Of a stretch of 49,085 nucleotides of DNA, positions 18,319 through 27,382 are shown piece after piece. The translations under genes were made by a program, and so were the position numbers. The stretch lies in contig CAJQSI010000050.1 in assembly GCA_905612515.1 (NCBI GenBank), positions 1 through 49,085 of the forward strand. Direction: 5' to 3'. Under the pieces are notes generated by a model that had not been told where the DNA came from, did no database searches, and worked only from the letters and a program-made list of their open reading frames with translations. The stretch is from an uncultured Opitutales bacterium. Its GTDB lineage: Bacteria > Verrucomicrobiota > Verrucomicrobiia > Opitutales > Seribacteraceae. Each line of letters starts with the position of its first letter. Positions within the stretch are counted from its first letter, which is position 1.

Positions 18319-19080
18319 TTACAGTCTTGCGGGGATACCGGCTTTGGCGAGTGCCTGCTTGGCTTCCAAAACCGTGTACTCACCGAAGTGAAAGATACTG
18401 GCGGCCAGCACCGCCGATGCCTTCCCCTCTCGTATGCCTTCCACGAGGTGACTTAACTCTCCAACGCCTCCGGAGGCAATGACTGGAACTTCCACGGCAT
18501 CGCTCACGGCTCGAGTGAGCTTTATGTCAAAGCCGATCTTGGTGCCGTCCCGATCCATGCTCGTAAGAAGAATTTCGCCAGCTCCCCGAGAGACTACTTT
18601 GCGCGCCCATTCCACCGCATCCAATTCTGTCGGTTTCCGTCCACCGTGTGTGTATACGCGCCAACTGTTGCCGTCGGGTTCGGCTTTGGCGTCGATTGCA
18701 ACGACGATGCACTGGTTGCCGAATTTGGCGGCGGCGTCTTGGACTAGCTTTGGATCTAGAATGGCAGCGGTGTTGAGGCTGATTTTATCTGCACCCGAAA
18801 GTAGCATTTGGCGGACATCTTCCACTGACCGTAGGCCGCCTCCCACCGTGAGCGGCATGAAACAAGTCGAGGCCGTGCGTTCCACAACGTCTCTCATAAT
18901 GTTTCGCTCATCGCTGGAGGCCGTGATATCTAAGAACACCAATTCATCGGCGCCTTGCTCCTCATAGGCTTGTGCAACGGATACGGGGTCTCCAGCGTCG
19001 CGCAGTTCCTTGAAGCGTATGCCTTTAACTACTCTTCCTGCGTCTACGTCGAGGCATGGGATGACTCGTGCGGAGAGCAT
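18319..19080 (-). CDS. hisF: imidazole glycerol phosphate synthase cyclase subunit HisF
   Basis: This is a 253-residue (beta/alpha)8-barrel. It makes imidazole glycerol phosphate and AICAR from PRFAR and HisH-derived ammonia in histidine synthesis. The N-terminus '[20 protein letters not shown]' places catalytic Asp11, and the second catalytic Asp is in '[10 protein letters not shown]'. Phosphate-binding loops are seen in 'TVGGGLRS', '[10 protein letters not shown]' and '[10 protein letters not shown]'. I chose the ATG at 19080 because it gives the family N-terminus; a TTG nine bases upstream would add three residues. hisC is also in this window but separated by several genes, so the histidine genes are dispersed. 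No HisH gene is adjacent. Confidence 0.97.
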   Translation of the reverse strand: MLSARVIPCLDVDAGRVVKGIRFKELRDAGDPVSVAQAYEEQGADELVFLDITASSDERNIMRDVVERTASTCFMPLTVGGGLRSVEDVRQMLLSGADKISLNTAAILDPKLVQDAAAKFGNQCIVVAIDAKAEPDGNSWRVYTHGGRKPTELDAVEWARKVVSRGAGEILLTSMDRDGTKIGFDIKLTRAVSDAVEVPVIASGGVGELSHLVEGIREGKASAVLAASIFHFGEYTVLEAKQALAKAGIPARL

Positions 19081-19127
19081 GGGCGGCAAATAATTTCCGG
19101 AATATGAAAGCGAAGTCGCCGATGAAA

Positions 19128-20888
19128 TTATTCGTCGGCGAAAGCGATGTCCGGTTCGAACGATATCTGGAACTTGTATTGGATGCCCGGGCGCATGATG
19201 AGGGGGTGCGCTCGGCGTAGAAACTGAACATAGTGAACATTGCCAGCGTAGCCTCTGTATTCCGATTCATCCGTTACGGTTTCAAAGTCGCCCCAAGCAG
19301 CCATGAAATCGTCTTTTTCGACAGTGGGTCTCAAGCCTTCGGGGCCTTGGCGCAAGGTCGTGCCGAGGCGATAGGTGGAGTGAGGAGAGCCGATAACGAT
19401 AGCGTATCTCATGCTGTCCATCGTCACCGGATTTTTAACGCGAAAGGTGAATTCGGAAGTGACCTTCCCGGAACCAAAGCTCCATTGTACTTGGCAGCTA
19501 CCTAAACCGTAGGCGAAGGTGCCGTCTGTTCGGACCAAGTCCGGTTGCTCGAAGCGTAGGTAAAAGGATTTTCGTGGGCCAATTCCCGTAACGCAATTTT
19601 TTCCGTAGTAAGAGGGTATTACGACTTGATCGCCGAAAGTAAGTTCCGGCAAAAGTACGGGTAGGTATTTGTTGACAGGCCAGTCGAAGATTCCTTGACA
19701 ATGGGGAAAGGCAAGCGAGTCGGAAGTGATCTCATCACCAGGACCGACTAGAGGCAGTTGAAACTGTATTCCGGCGTTTTCGTCACGAAAGAGGAACAGG
19801 CCGTGTTCTTTCTTGTGAGATTTATCAAATATGACGAACCGTCCACCCGTTTTCGAGCGATTGGGAGTTGGTACGCGTAGCGAGCCTCCAATCACACGGG
19901 CTAACCGTGACCATTGGCATAGATAGCGAGCGGCATCGAAGTTGGCCATTCGAGTCGTGTGGTTTTCGACCGTGTTGCGCTCGTTGTCACGTATCATGAG
20001 GAGTCCGTTTTCCTGATCCAAATAGGTGACGAAGAAATATTGGAAAAGGCGGCGCAACGTATCCAAATAAAGAGGTGTCTTTTCTTCAGGCACCCAGTGA
20101 TCGCGCATGGCTTGAAGAATCAAGCTGATGCAATGGAATTGCCCATAGGCGCCAACGGAACGCCCGTAACTCCAGCCAAGACCATCTTGACGGCACATAT
20201 CCGGAACCATGCGGAGATATTTTTCGGCATAAGTGCGTAGCTTCGGCAATTTGCGGTCTTTTAGGTGTACGTTTGCGTGTAACTGCAGGGATTGCCTGAT
20301 GAAGATAAAGGAGAGCGCCCCATAGATATCATAAACACCCCCAAAACCCTCGGGATTGTTGTCGCAGAAGCCGCCGGAACTGTGCTCCTGGATGCGCTCC
20401 ACGAATTGATCGATCAGTTTGCCCGTTTCGTCCTTCTTGGAGAGTCCAAGACTGAATCGGGAAACGGACTTTGCGATGTTGAAGGACTGAAAGTGGTTGT
20501 TGTAATCGGAACGGGAAAGAAGGCGTTGGTCAAGTTGCTCGCGGGTGGGGTCGAGAAGGCGTTCCCAAACTTCATTTCGTTCTTTGGCAGCACCGAATGA
20601 CAGCAAGCCGAGCGCGGCGTAAGCGAGGCCGTTTTCACTTTCTTCGGAGGCAAAGGCTTGATGGGTGATGCAACGAGCCGCGAGATCGTTCAGGTCATGA
20701 CCTTCCAGTTCCGTTTCCCCGCTGGCGCGAAAGTACTCGCCTATCGCTAGCGCGGCGTGGCCAGATTCGTCAATTCTTGTGTCTTCTCCGGCGGCGGCGG
20801 AGATTGATCCCGCGTCACTGATGTATTGAAGATTGTTGCCAAGGATCGATCGAGCCAAGTCCATGCACTGGTCGGCGAAATTTTGCAT
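19128..20888 (-). CDS. conserved-looking hypothetical protein, helical toroid plus beta domain
   Basis: The 586-residue protein has no signal peptide. The first 340 residues are helix-rich and repetitive, with motifs such as '[20 protein letters not shown]', '[20 protein letters not shown]' and '[20 protein letters not shown]'. These look like an (alpha/alpha) toroid of the kind seen in glycan-processing enzymes. The remainder is beta-rich ('[20 protein letters not shown]', '[16 protein letters not shown]'). The architecture recalls heparinase/hyaluronate-lyase-like folds, but I see no motif that fixes a family or activity. It lies between hisF and rho on the same strand, 47 nt from hisF, so it may be in one transcription unit with them. 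The function is not assigned. Confidence 0.85.
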   Translation of the reverse strand: MQNFADQCMDLARSILGNNLQYISDAGSISAAAGEDTRIDESGHAALAIGEYFRASGETELEGHDLNDLAARCITHQAFASEESENGLAYAALGLLSFGAAKERNEVWERLLDPTREQLDQRLLSRSDYNNHFQSFNIAKSVSRFSLGLSKKDETGKLIDQFVERIQEHSSGGFCDNNPEGFGGVYDIYGALSFIFIRQSLQLHANVHLKDRKLPKLRTYAEKYLRMVPDMCRQDGLGWSYGRSVGAYGQFHCISLILQAMRDHWVPEEKTPLYLDTLRRLFQYFFVTYLDQENGLLMIRDNERNTVENHTTRMANFDAARYLCQWSRLARVIGGSLRVPTPNRSKTGGRFVIFDKSHKKEHGLFLFRDENAGIQFQLPLVGPGDEITSDSLAFPHCQGIFDWPVNKYLPVLLPELTFGDQVVIPSYYGKNCVTGIGPRKSFYLRFEQPDLVRTDGTFAYGLGSCQVQWSFGSGKVTSEFTFRVKNPVTMDSMRYAIVIGSPHSTYRLGTTLRQGPEGLRPTVEKDDFMAAWGDFETVTDESEYRGYAGNVHYVQFLRRAHPLIMRPGIQYKFQISFEPDIAFADE

Positions 20889-20959
20889 GCGGATAGTAGG
20901 TAGTAAAGCGTAGGAAAAAGAATGAAAAAATGTCTGCTAACGGGCTTCGAGTCAATATG

Positions 20960-22150
20960 TTAAGCAGTGGTGATTAGGTTGAGAAACTCTTTGTTGTCGG
21001 CAGTTTTTTCCATTCGTTCCATTAGGGTCTCGGCCGCATCCACAATTTTCATGGGAGCCATGGCTCGCCGGATGAACGAGGATTTTTCCAAGACCTCGGG
21101 TGATAACAAGTCCTCCTCTTTACGAGTGCCGGAGGCGGCGAGGTTGATGGCGGGCCAGAGTCGAAGTTCGGCTACCTTGCGGTCGAGTACTATCTCGCTG
21201 TTCCCGGTACCCTTGAATTCTTGAAATATAAGTTCGTCCATCTTGGAGCCGGTTTCCACTAGAGCAGTGGCCACGATCGTTAGGCTTCCGGCTTCTTCCG
21301 AATTGCGCGCGGCGGCAAATATCTGTCTAGGTTTTTCAAGCGCCCTGGCGTCCAAGCCCCCCGTCATGGTCCGCCCTCCCTTGCCGGTGGCGGCATTGTA
21401 CGCTCGCGATAGGCGCGTGATCGAATCTAGCAACAGGACCACGTCTTTTCCCGTTTCCACTAACCGCTTGGCTCGCTCGATGGCCAATTCGGCAACGCGC
21501 AGATGGTTCTTTACTTCTTCGTCGTTTGACGAGGCGTATATTTCGGCGGGAACGGACCTGCGAAAGTCGGTGACTTCCTCGGGCCTTTCATCCACCAGCA
21601 AAACCATCAGGTGGCACTCCGGGTGATTTTCTTCCACACCTTTGGCGATATCGTGCAAAATGGTCGTCTTTCCCGTTCTCGGAGGAGCGACAATGAGTGA
21701 GCGTTGTCCTTTGCCGATGGGGCAAAACATGTCGATGATTCGCGAGGTCATTCGTCCGTCACTTACTTCGAGAGTCAATTTTTCTTTTGGCTGGATAGTG
21801 GTAAGTTGATCGAAGCGAAACTGAATCTTCCTCTCTTTGATCGACAAACCATCAACAGTCTCGATGAAGCGAACCTTTGGGTTGCCATACTTGTTGTCGG
21901 ACGCTGCGTTGGCGGTTAAGTGAGACCCCTTCCGTAGTTTGAAGCGCCGCAACAGCTCACGGGGCACAAAGGGATCGTGGGGGGTTGTTTTACCCCCCCT
22001 TGAGAGATCAAGCAAGATGCCCGACTTGTTTTCAGTCGGTTCCAAGATGCCCTCGACCTGAATAAGGTCTTGAGGCGGATTGTTGTTTTCGCTCATGGAC
22101 CAAGAAGGCGTTAATAATGATGGGTCCGTAATTTGCATGCCGTTGGACAT
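20960..22150 (-). CDS. rho: transcription termination factor Rho
   Basis: The 396-residue hexameric RNA helicase releases RNA polymerase from untranslated transcripts. The ATPase core is well conserved: Walker A in 'IVAPPRTGKTTILHDIA', 'LLVDERPEEVTDFRR', 'VVLLLDSITRLSRAYN', the Q-loop region 'GGRTMTGGLDARAL' and R-loop 'EFKGTGNSEIVLDRK'. The RNA-binding OB fold is present ('EGILEPTENKSGILLDLSRG', 'FVPRELLRRFKLRKG'), but its RNP1 equivalent lacks the aromatic pair found in E. coli Rho (GFGFLR becomes KSGILL). The usual N-terminal helical Rho_N domain is absent. A typical Rho is 419 residues or more. The start is not certain: downstream ATGs at codons 5 and 19 are possible and none has a strong Shine-Dalgarno sequence. 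It is divergent from metG. Confidence 0.97.
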   Translation of the reverse strand: MSNGMQITDPSLLTPSWSMSENNNPPQDLIQVEGILEPTENKSGILLDLSRGGKTTPHDPFVPRELLRRFKLRKGSHLTANAASDNKYGNPKVRFIETVDGLSIKERKIQFRFDQLTTIQPKEKLTLEVSDGRMTSRIIDMFCPIGKGQRSLIVAPPRTGKTTILHDIAKGVEENHPECHLMVLLVDERPEEVTDFRRSVPAEIYASSNDEEVKNHLRVAELAIERAKRLVETGKDVVLLLDSITRLSRAYNAATGKGGRTMTGGLDARALEKPRQIFAAARNSEEAGSLTIVATALVETGSKMDELIFQEFKGTGNSEIVLDRKVAELRLWPAINLAASGTRKEEDLLSPEVLEKSSFIRRAMAPMKIVDAAETLMERMEKTADNKEFLNLITTA

Positions 22151-22352
22151 GCTGATGTAGGGAGTTCTCAGTGATTCGCCTTTGCTTCATCGGGTGAAGT
22201 CTCGCGTCATGTGAATGGCTTGTTGCGAGAAGCGTTCGCTGAATCTTTCCCCATCATGAAAATAGGGGCGGTGGAGTCAACCATTGAAAACAAAATTTAG
22301 CGAAAGGTTTTGTCTTTCCTTTCAGTTAGATTAATTCATGGGAGCCTAATTC

Positions 22353-23876
22353 ATGAAAAAATTTTACCTCACTACGGCGATAGACTACGCAAACGGTTCA
22401 CCGCATCTTGGGCATGCCTACGAAAAAGTGTTGTCTGACGTTATCGTGCGACATCGCCGTCTCTTGGGCGTGGATACCCATTTCTTAACGGGTTTGGACG
22501 AACACGGACAAAAGGTGCAACAGGGAGCCCGTGCGGAGGGGATGGAACCTCAGGAACGGTGTGATCTTATTGCAGAAGAGTTTATCGTACTGTTGGAAAA
22601 ACTCCGGATATCCCACGACGATTATCTGCGTACCACTCAGGATCGGCACAAGCGAGTTGTCCGTACTCTCTTGCAGCAACTTTATGATCGCGGAGAAATT
22701 TATCAGGCTGAATACAGTGGATACTACTCTTCCCGAGCCGAACAGTTCCTCCAGGAAAAGGACAAAGTTGATGGGAAGTGGCCCGAAATCTTCGGGGAGG
22801 TCGTGGAAGTGACCGAAAGCAATTATTTTTTCAAGCTCGGGCAATACCAAGAATGGTTGATCGAGTTCCTCTCGGAGAATGACGATTTCATACAGCCCGA
22901 ATTCCGCCGCAATCAAGTGCTGGAGTTCTTGAAGGAACCAATTAACGACCTTTGCATTTCCAGACCTCGCGAGAGGTTGGAGTGGGGTATTCCTCTGCCA
23001 TTCGATGAAAGTTACGTAACTTACGTCTGGTTTGACGCTCTCGTGAACTACGTCTCCGCTGCCGGATTTGGTGATGAAGGGTTCGATTCCCTGTGGCCAG
23101 CCGACGTACATGTCATCGGCAAGGACATTTTAGTTCCTCCTCATTCCGTTTACTGGCCCATAATGCTGAAGGCCTGCGGACTGCCTTTGCCAAAAAGTAT
23201 TCTGGTGCACGGATGGTGGATGATCTCCGGAGCCAAAATGTCAAAGAGTACGGGTGAATCGGTAGATCCTTTGGAGTTGGTAGACCTTCGTGGAGCCGAT
23301 GCCTTTCGTTATTTTGTGATGCGCGAAATGACTGTTGGGCAAGACGCCGACTTTTCTCTCGAACGCTTCGACTCTCGCTATCATGCCGATCTCGGTAACG
23401 ATCTGGGCAACCTGCTAAGCCGCATCCTGAACATGACAGCCCGTTATTGCGACGGCAAGGTGCCCGAAGCCACTATTGTGGAGAAGCCTGAGTCCGATCT
23501 TGCCAACCTCTGGGACGAGGCCCATGTCGGAGCACGAGAACTTTTTGATGAATACAAGTTTAACTTGGGCCTCGAAAAAATCTTTGTATTCATTCGAGGG
23601 ATAAATCGCTATGCCGAGGAGCGCTCGCCGTGGAAACTTGCAAAATCCGAGGCGATTGAGGATCGGGCAAAGCTAGAGACCTCACTGGCCTTTATCGTCG
23701 AGGCTCTTCGCTTGGCCGTGGCATTGCTTGCACCCGTTATGCCCGGCGTCAACGATCAGGTGAACAAACTACTTGGAATTGCTGCAACCACCTTATGGGA
23801 GGATGACTTAGTTTGGGATCACCGTCTTGCGGGGAACGCTCTTGGGCCGAAAACGATTTTATTTCCGAGGGATTAG
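22353..23876 (+). CDS. metG: methionyl-tRNA synthetase, short form
   Basis: This 507-residue class I aminoacyl-tRNA synthetase charges tRNA-Met. The N-terminus 'KKFYLTTAIDYANGSPHLGH' holds the HIGH-type signature (HLGH), and 'GAKMSKSTGESVDP' is the KMSKS loop. The tRNA anticodon-binding helical domain follows ('DLGNDLGNLLSRILNMTARY'). The zinc-knuckle cysteines of the E. coli type are missing from the connective region ('YSGYYSSRAEQFLQEKD'), and there is no C-terminal tRNA-binding domain, so this is the short zinc-free form. GGGAG sits 9 nt upstream of the ATG. The stop codon overlaps the stop of the convergent CBS-domain gene. Confidence 0.97.
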   Translation: MKKFYLTTAIDYANGSPHLGHAYEKVLSDVIVRHRRLLGVDTHFLTGLDEHGQKVQQGARAEGMEPQERCDLIAEEFIVLLEKLRISHDDYLRTTQDRHKRVVRTLLQQLYDRGEIYQAEYSGYYSSRAEQFLQEKDKVDGKWPEIFGEVVEVTESNYFFKLGQYQEWLIEFLSENDDFIQPEFRRNQVLEFLKEPINDLCISRPRERLEWGIPLPFDESYVTYVWFDALVNYVSAAGFGDEGFDSLWPADVHVIGKDILVPPHSVYWPIMLKACGLPLPKSILVHGWWMISGAKMSKSTGESVDPLELVDLRGADAFRYFVMREMTVGQDADFSLERFDSRYHADLGNDLGNLLSRILNMTARYCDGKVPEATIVEKPESDLANLWDEAHVGARELFDEYKFNLGLEKIFVFIRGINRYAEERSPWKLAKSEAIEDRAKLETSLAFIVEALRLAVALLAPVMPGVNDQVNKLLGIAATTLWEDDLVWDHRLAGNALGPKTILFPRD

Positions 23877-25195
23877 GAGCCTTTGGAGTCGGTCTTTCCC
23901 GAAGGTTTTTTAAGTCTAACTGTCGTTGCAATCACGCGAGTCTCGTCCGCCTGTTCTATCTCCACCAAGAGATTTCCAAGTTCCACCTTCTCGCCGGCCT
24001 CGGGTATTCTTCCTAGTTGACCGGTGAGCGTGCCACCGAAGGTCGCGGCGTCTTCATCTTCATCGCCAAGATCAAATGCATCGGGAAGTTCGTGAACGGG
24101 AGCCATTCCCGACACTCGCCAAGAGTCAGTGTCTTTTTGAATAATAAAATCCTCTTCCACATCAAATTCGTCTCGAATCTCTCCCACCACTTCTTCCAGA
24201 ATGTCCTCTAGGGTAAGTGCGCCCACCGTTCCACCGAATTCATCTAGCACCATGGCCATGTGGGCTCGATGCTGAAGCAATTTCCTCAATGCTACGGGGA
24301 GAGGATCGGAGGGAGAAAAGTTCGGAGCTCGTCTCGCAAGATCTCGCAAGTCCACTTTCTTGCCTTCTGCCAAAAGGCGAAATATGTCCTTCACGTGAAC
24401 GATACCTAGGCAGCGATCTAAATCGCTATCGCACAACGGCAGGCGGGTATGCCCGCAGGAGCGAGCGATCGAGAGATTTTCCTCGATCGAGTCATTCGCA
24501 TCCAGAAAGCGAACCTGATTCCGGGGCATGAGGGCGTCCTGAACGTCTAGATTTCTAAGGTCGAGAGTATTCCCAACGATTTCGCGAATCTCGGGATGCA
24601 GCTCCGACCCTTCTTCTTGCAGAGTCTTAATGTGCTCCGCCACTTCCTCTTCCGACTCACCCGTTTCTTTCTCTTTGCCAATTATTGTGCAAAGCATGTT
24701 TTCCTTGAGGGCGAGCATGTAGCGCAAGGGTTTGCAAAGCAGTCTTATTACATGCATGGCGGGGGCTGCAGCTCGCATGTGCCAAGCGGCAAACGGACGG
24801 GCCGCTACCATCGGCCCCAGAATCCCGATGATCGTTCTCTCCGCTAACAGAACGAGAAGAAATGCCGCGGCAGCCAGACAGTATGCAGCCCAGGCCGCAG
24901 TAGACCCGGAGAGTCCTCTGAATGATCCATAAAAAGCGAGAAACCCGAAGGTTATCTGAACGGCCGAAAGCGTTGCCGCTTCTACGCTCCACGGGCGAAA
25001 CTCATTATCAGAATCCAGAAGCCGACCAACCAATTTTCCTTTTCGCAAAACTTCTTCCGAGGATGTGGAGGCTCCCGCCCGAATCCTGTCTACGAATGCG
25101 CGGTAAACCGCTACTTGATGACCCCACACGGAGGCAAGAATCCACCCCGCAAGTAACCATGGAATACTTTCTTGAAGAAGAAGACCTTCGCTCAT
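23873..25195 (-). CDS. CNNM/CorC-HlyC family CBS-domain membrane protein
   Basis: The 440-residue protein has an N-terminal membrane domain with hydrophobic segments near residues 10-30, 75-100, 103-125 and around 140. A linker follows ('LDLRNLDVQDALMPRNQVRF'), then a CBS pair ('TRLPLCDSDLDRCLGIVHVK', 'MAMVLDEFGGTVGALTLEDI') and the transporter-associated CorC_HlyC domain ('RVSGMAPVHELPDAF', 'FGGTLTGQLGRIPEAGEKVE'). Family members are linked to Mg/Co efflux or haemolysin-like activity; the transported ion is not evident here. Its ATG overlaps the hisC stop (ATGA), so the two are probably translationally coupled. It overlaps the metG stop tail to tail by 4 nt. Confidence 0.92.
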   Translation of the reverse strand: MSEGLLLQESIPWLLAGWILASVWGHQVAVYRAFVDRIRAGASTSSEEVLRKGKLVGRLLDSDNEFRPWSVEAATLSAVQITFGFLAFYGSFRGLSGSTAAWAAYCLAAAAFLLVLLAERTIIGILGPMVAARPFAAWHMRAAAPAMHVIRLLCKPLRYMLALKENMLCTIIGKEKETGESEEEVAEHIKTLQEEGSELHPEIREIVGNTLDLRNLDVQDALMPRNQVRFLDANDSIEENLSIARSCGHTRLPLCDSDLDRCLGIVHVKDIFRLLAEGKKVDLRDLARRAPNFSPSDPLPVALRKLLQHRAHMAMVLDEFGGTVGALTLEDILEEVVGEIRDEFDVEEDFIIQKDTDSWRVSGMAPVHELPDAFDLGDEDEDAATFGGTLTGQLGRIPEAGEKVELGNLLVEIEQADETRVIATTVRLKKPSGKTDSKGS

Positions 25196-26301
25196 CCGTT
25201 TTTCATAGAGGCATTGGCAAGTGATCCGCCCAAGGTGTCGAGCGCTTTTTTATTTTGTTCTCGAGTGCCAACCGTCAAACGAATGTATTCCGATAGACCT
25301 CCCCCGAAGGAACGTACGATGACACCATGTTTCTGCAACTCGGCAAATATTGCTTCTCCATCTCCCACTTTTACGAGAATAAAATTTGCTTGGCTCGGGA
25401 CATATTCCAAACCCAAGGCCGAAAAACCTGCTTCTAGTTGCGAAAGGCCGGCCTTGTTTGCTTGGCGACATTGAGTCGTCCACTCCTCGTCTCCCAAGGC
25501 GGCTAGTGCGGCAGCTTGGGCTATGGAGTTGGCATTGAATGGTTGCCGCGCTCTATGAAGAAGAGCTGCCATGGCTTCGCCAGAGTAACCGTATCCGAGG
25601 CGAAGTCCTGCCAAGCCATGGATTTTAGAAAAAGTCCTCAGGCAAATGATGTTTCGCCCCGCTTCGATAAGGGGTAGCAAATTAGGGGTGACTTCAAGGT
25701 ATTCCGCATAGGCCTCGTCTAAGCAAAAGACGACGTGTTCGGGCAATCCTTCTGCAAAACGCACGATTTCATCGGCTTCGTTGGCCGTGCCCGTTGGGTT
25801 GTTCGGGCTGGCAAGAAAAACAAGGCGGGTTTTGTCGGAAATCGCCTCTTTCATTCCCTCTAGGTCGTGACGAAACTCCGGCATAGGAACTTCGACCGCA
25901 GTGGCTCCGAACAAATGAGCGACAAGTTTGTAGACGACGAATGAAAACTGCCCGGTCAGCACCTCGTCACCTGGTTGCAAGAACACATGGCCAAGAAGCT
26001 CGATGATTTCATTGGACCCATTTCCCAGAACAATTTGTTCGGCGCGGATATTTCGAACCTGTGCAATTTTTTCTCTTAGCTCGAGGCCTCCTCCTTCGGG
26101 ATAGAGCCTTATGTCCCTTAACGCCCGTTCGGCAGCAGCAAGCGCTTTGGGAGAGGGTCCCAAAGGGTTTTCGTTGGAAGCCAACTTGCAAACTTCTCTT
26201 GGGTTCAGCCCGTACTCGGCCGCCACTTGTTGAATGGGCTTGCCCGGTAGATAGACGGGTTGTTCCAGAATATGACTATTCGCGAGGTCGGAGATATTCA
26301 T
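25192..26301 (-). CDS. hisC: histidinol-phosphate aminotransferase
   Basis: The 369-residue fold-type I PLP enzyme converts imidazole acetol phosphate and glutamate to histidinol phosphate. The sequence shows 'KLASNENPLGPSPKAL', PLP-phosphate-binding 'LGNGSNEIIELL', 'FLASPNNPTGT', 'CLDEAYAEY', the lysine in 'TFSKIHGLAGLRLGYG' and a C-terminal arginine in 'EYIRLTVGTREQNKKAL'. Related PLP enzymes for aromatic amino acids share these motifs, so some overlap in substrate is possible. It is the first gene of a two-gene unit with the CBS-domain protein through an ATGA overlap. It is divergent from the RmlD-like reductase gene. Confidence 0.95.
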   Translation of the reverse strand: MNISDLANSHILEQPVYLPGKPIQQVAAEYGLNPREVCKLASNENPLGPSPKALAAAERALRDIRLYPEGGGLELREKIAQVRNIRAEQIVLGNGSNEIIELLGHVFLQPGDEVLTGQFSFVVYKLVAHLFGATAVEVPMPEFRHDLEGMKEAISDKTRLVFLASPNNPTGTANEADEIVRFAEGLPEHVVFCLDEAYAEYLEVTPNLLPLIEAGRNIICLRTFSKIHGLAGLRLGYGYSGEAMAALLHRARQPFNANSIAQAAALAALGDEEWTTQCRQANKAGLSQLEAGFSALGLEYVPSQANFILVKVGDGEAIFAELQKHGVIVRSFGGGLSEYIRLTVGTREQNKKALDTLGGSLANASMKNG

Positions 26302-26412
26302 CCGTGTGCATATAGATTTCTACGCTAGATTTAGCTGCGATTGGAAGCAAGGAAAAGCCCGTCGTTCATGTATCGACTTGAGGACGGCTTGGAGCATGAT
26401 AGGTTTGCAAAT

Positions 26413-27375
26413 GTGAAAATCGCTATTTTAGGAGCTACCGGATTACTTGGGTCCGCTGTTTGTCGCGCTGCCCTGCGCCGCAAATATAAGGTGCACCCCT
26501 ATTCTTTTTCAGGTGCCGATAACTTACCGGAGGTGGGCCCGATCGGATCTCTAGACCTTCTTGAAGGCGAGGAACTCACTCGTACTCTGTTTGATCTCTG
26601 GCCGGAAGTCATTGTCAACTGCGCAGCCGTTTCTTCTCCCGATACCGTTGATGAGGATCCGGTTCATGCTCGAAGAGTGAATGTAGATGCTGCCGAAAAA
26701 CTTGGGCAAATAGCATCGCACCTAAGCGTTCGCTACCTTCATGTTTCTACCGATTTGGTGTTTGATGGAACCGCCTCGCCGTACAGGTCCACGGATGTTC
26801 CTGCTCCAGTTAACGAGTATGGTCGGCAGAAACTGGATGCAGAAACTCGCGTGCTCCAAGCTTGTGAAGACAATGTGGTTGTTTTGCGCATTACCTTGTT
26901 GAATGGGAATAGCCCAACAGGTCAGCGCAGTCAGCACGAAAAACTTCTGCGCGCGATGGTTGCCGGTCAGACACCAACCTTGTTTGAGGATGAGTTTCGT
27001 CAGCCAAGTTCAGTTGACAATGTGGCTGATGTGCTTGTGGAATTGTGTGAGCGCCCTCAATTGAACGGTTTGTTTCACTGGGCAGGAAGCGAACGGCTAA
27101 GTCGCTATGAATTGGGACTTCGCATTTTCGAACGTTTCGGCCTGTCTCCCGAATTCTTAGCAAAGGGTAAGCGGGCCGATCTTGCCGACAAGATGGGCGA
27201 ACGTCCCGGTGATCTCGCTTTTGTGCTCGAACCGCTTGTGGGAAAACTCAAAACCCAGCCATCCGATGTTTCCTCTCAGCTTGAAGAGCTTTGCGTTCCC
27301 GATGACTTGTACGATTGGTACCGAAGTCATGCCGAGGATCCTTCACGCTATATCCGTCGATTCAAGATTTCTTGA
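26413..27375 (+). CDS. RmlD-like NAD(P)-dependent sugar nucleotide reductase (SDR)
   Basis: The protein is 320 residues from the GTG at 26413, which I chose because it gives 'MKIAILGATGLLGSAVCRAA', a Rossmann dinucleotide-binding start, and is preceded by GATAGG. An ATG at 26368 would add 15 residues. Extended-SDR features are 'VIVNCAAVSSPDTVDEDP', the catalytic Y-x3-K in 'VNEYGRQKLDAE', 'YLHVSTDLVFDGTASPY' and 'NGLFHWAGSERLSRYELGLR'. This resembles dTDP-4-dehydrorhamnose reductase and related epimerase/reductases. No other rhamnose genes (rmlABC) are near, so the substrate is uncertain. The lipoate-ligase-family gene begins 8 nt after its stop, which suggests an operon. Confidence 0.9.
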   Translation: MKIAILGATGLLGSAVCRAALRRKYKVHPYSFSGADNLPEVGPIGSLDLLEGEELTRTLFDLWPEVIVNCAAVSSPDTVDEDPVHARRVNVDAAEKLGQIASHLSVRYLHVSTDLVFDGTASPYRSTDVPAPVNEYGRQKLDAETRVLQACEDNVVVLRITLLNGNSPTGQRSQHEKLLRAMVAGQTPTLFEDEFRQPSSVDNVADVLVELCERPQLNGLFHWAGSERLSRYELGLRIFERFGLSPEFLAKGKRADLADKMGERPGDLAFVLEPLVGKLKTQPSDVSSQLEELCVPDDLYDWYRSHAEDPSRYIRRFKIS

Positions 27376-27382
27376 GCACCCC

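Noticed and set aside
19128-20888. Naming the 586-residue protein as a polysaccharide lyase or a specific DUF family
   Set aside because: Only the general fold impression supports it; no catalytic motif or signal peptide was seen.
21975-22005. C/G homopolymer runs in rho as a possible frameshift
   Set aside because: The frame aligns without gaps to E. coli Rho across this stretch, so no shift is needed.
22485-23111. 208-codon ORF antisense to metG
   Set aside because: It is a shadow of a strongly conserved gene; the translation has no recognisable domain.
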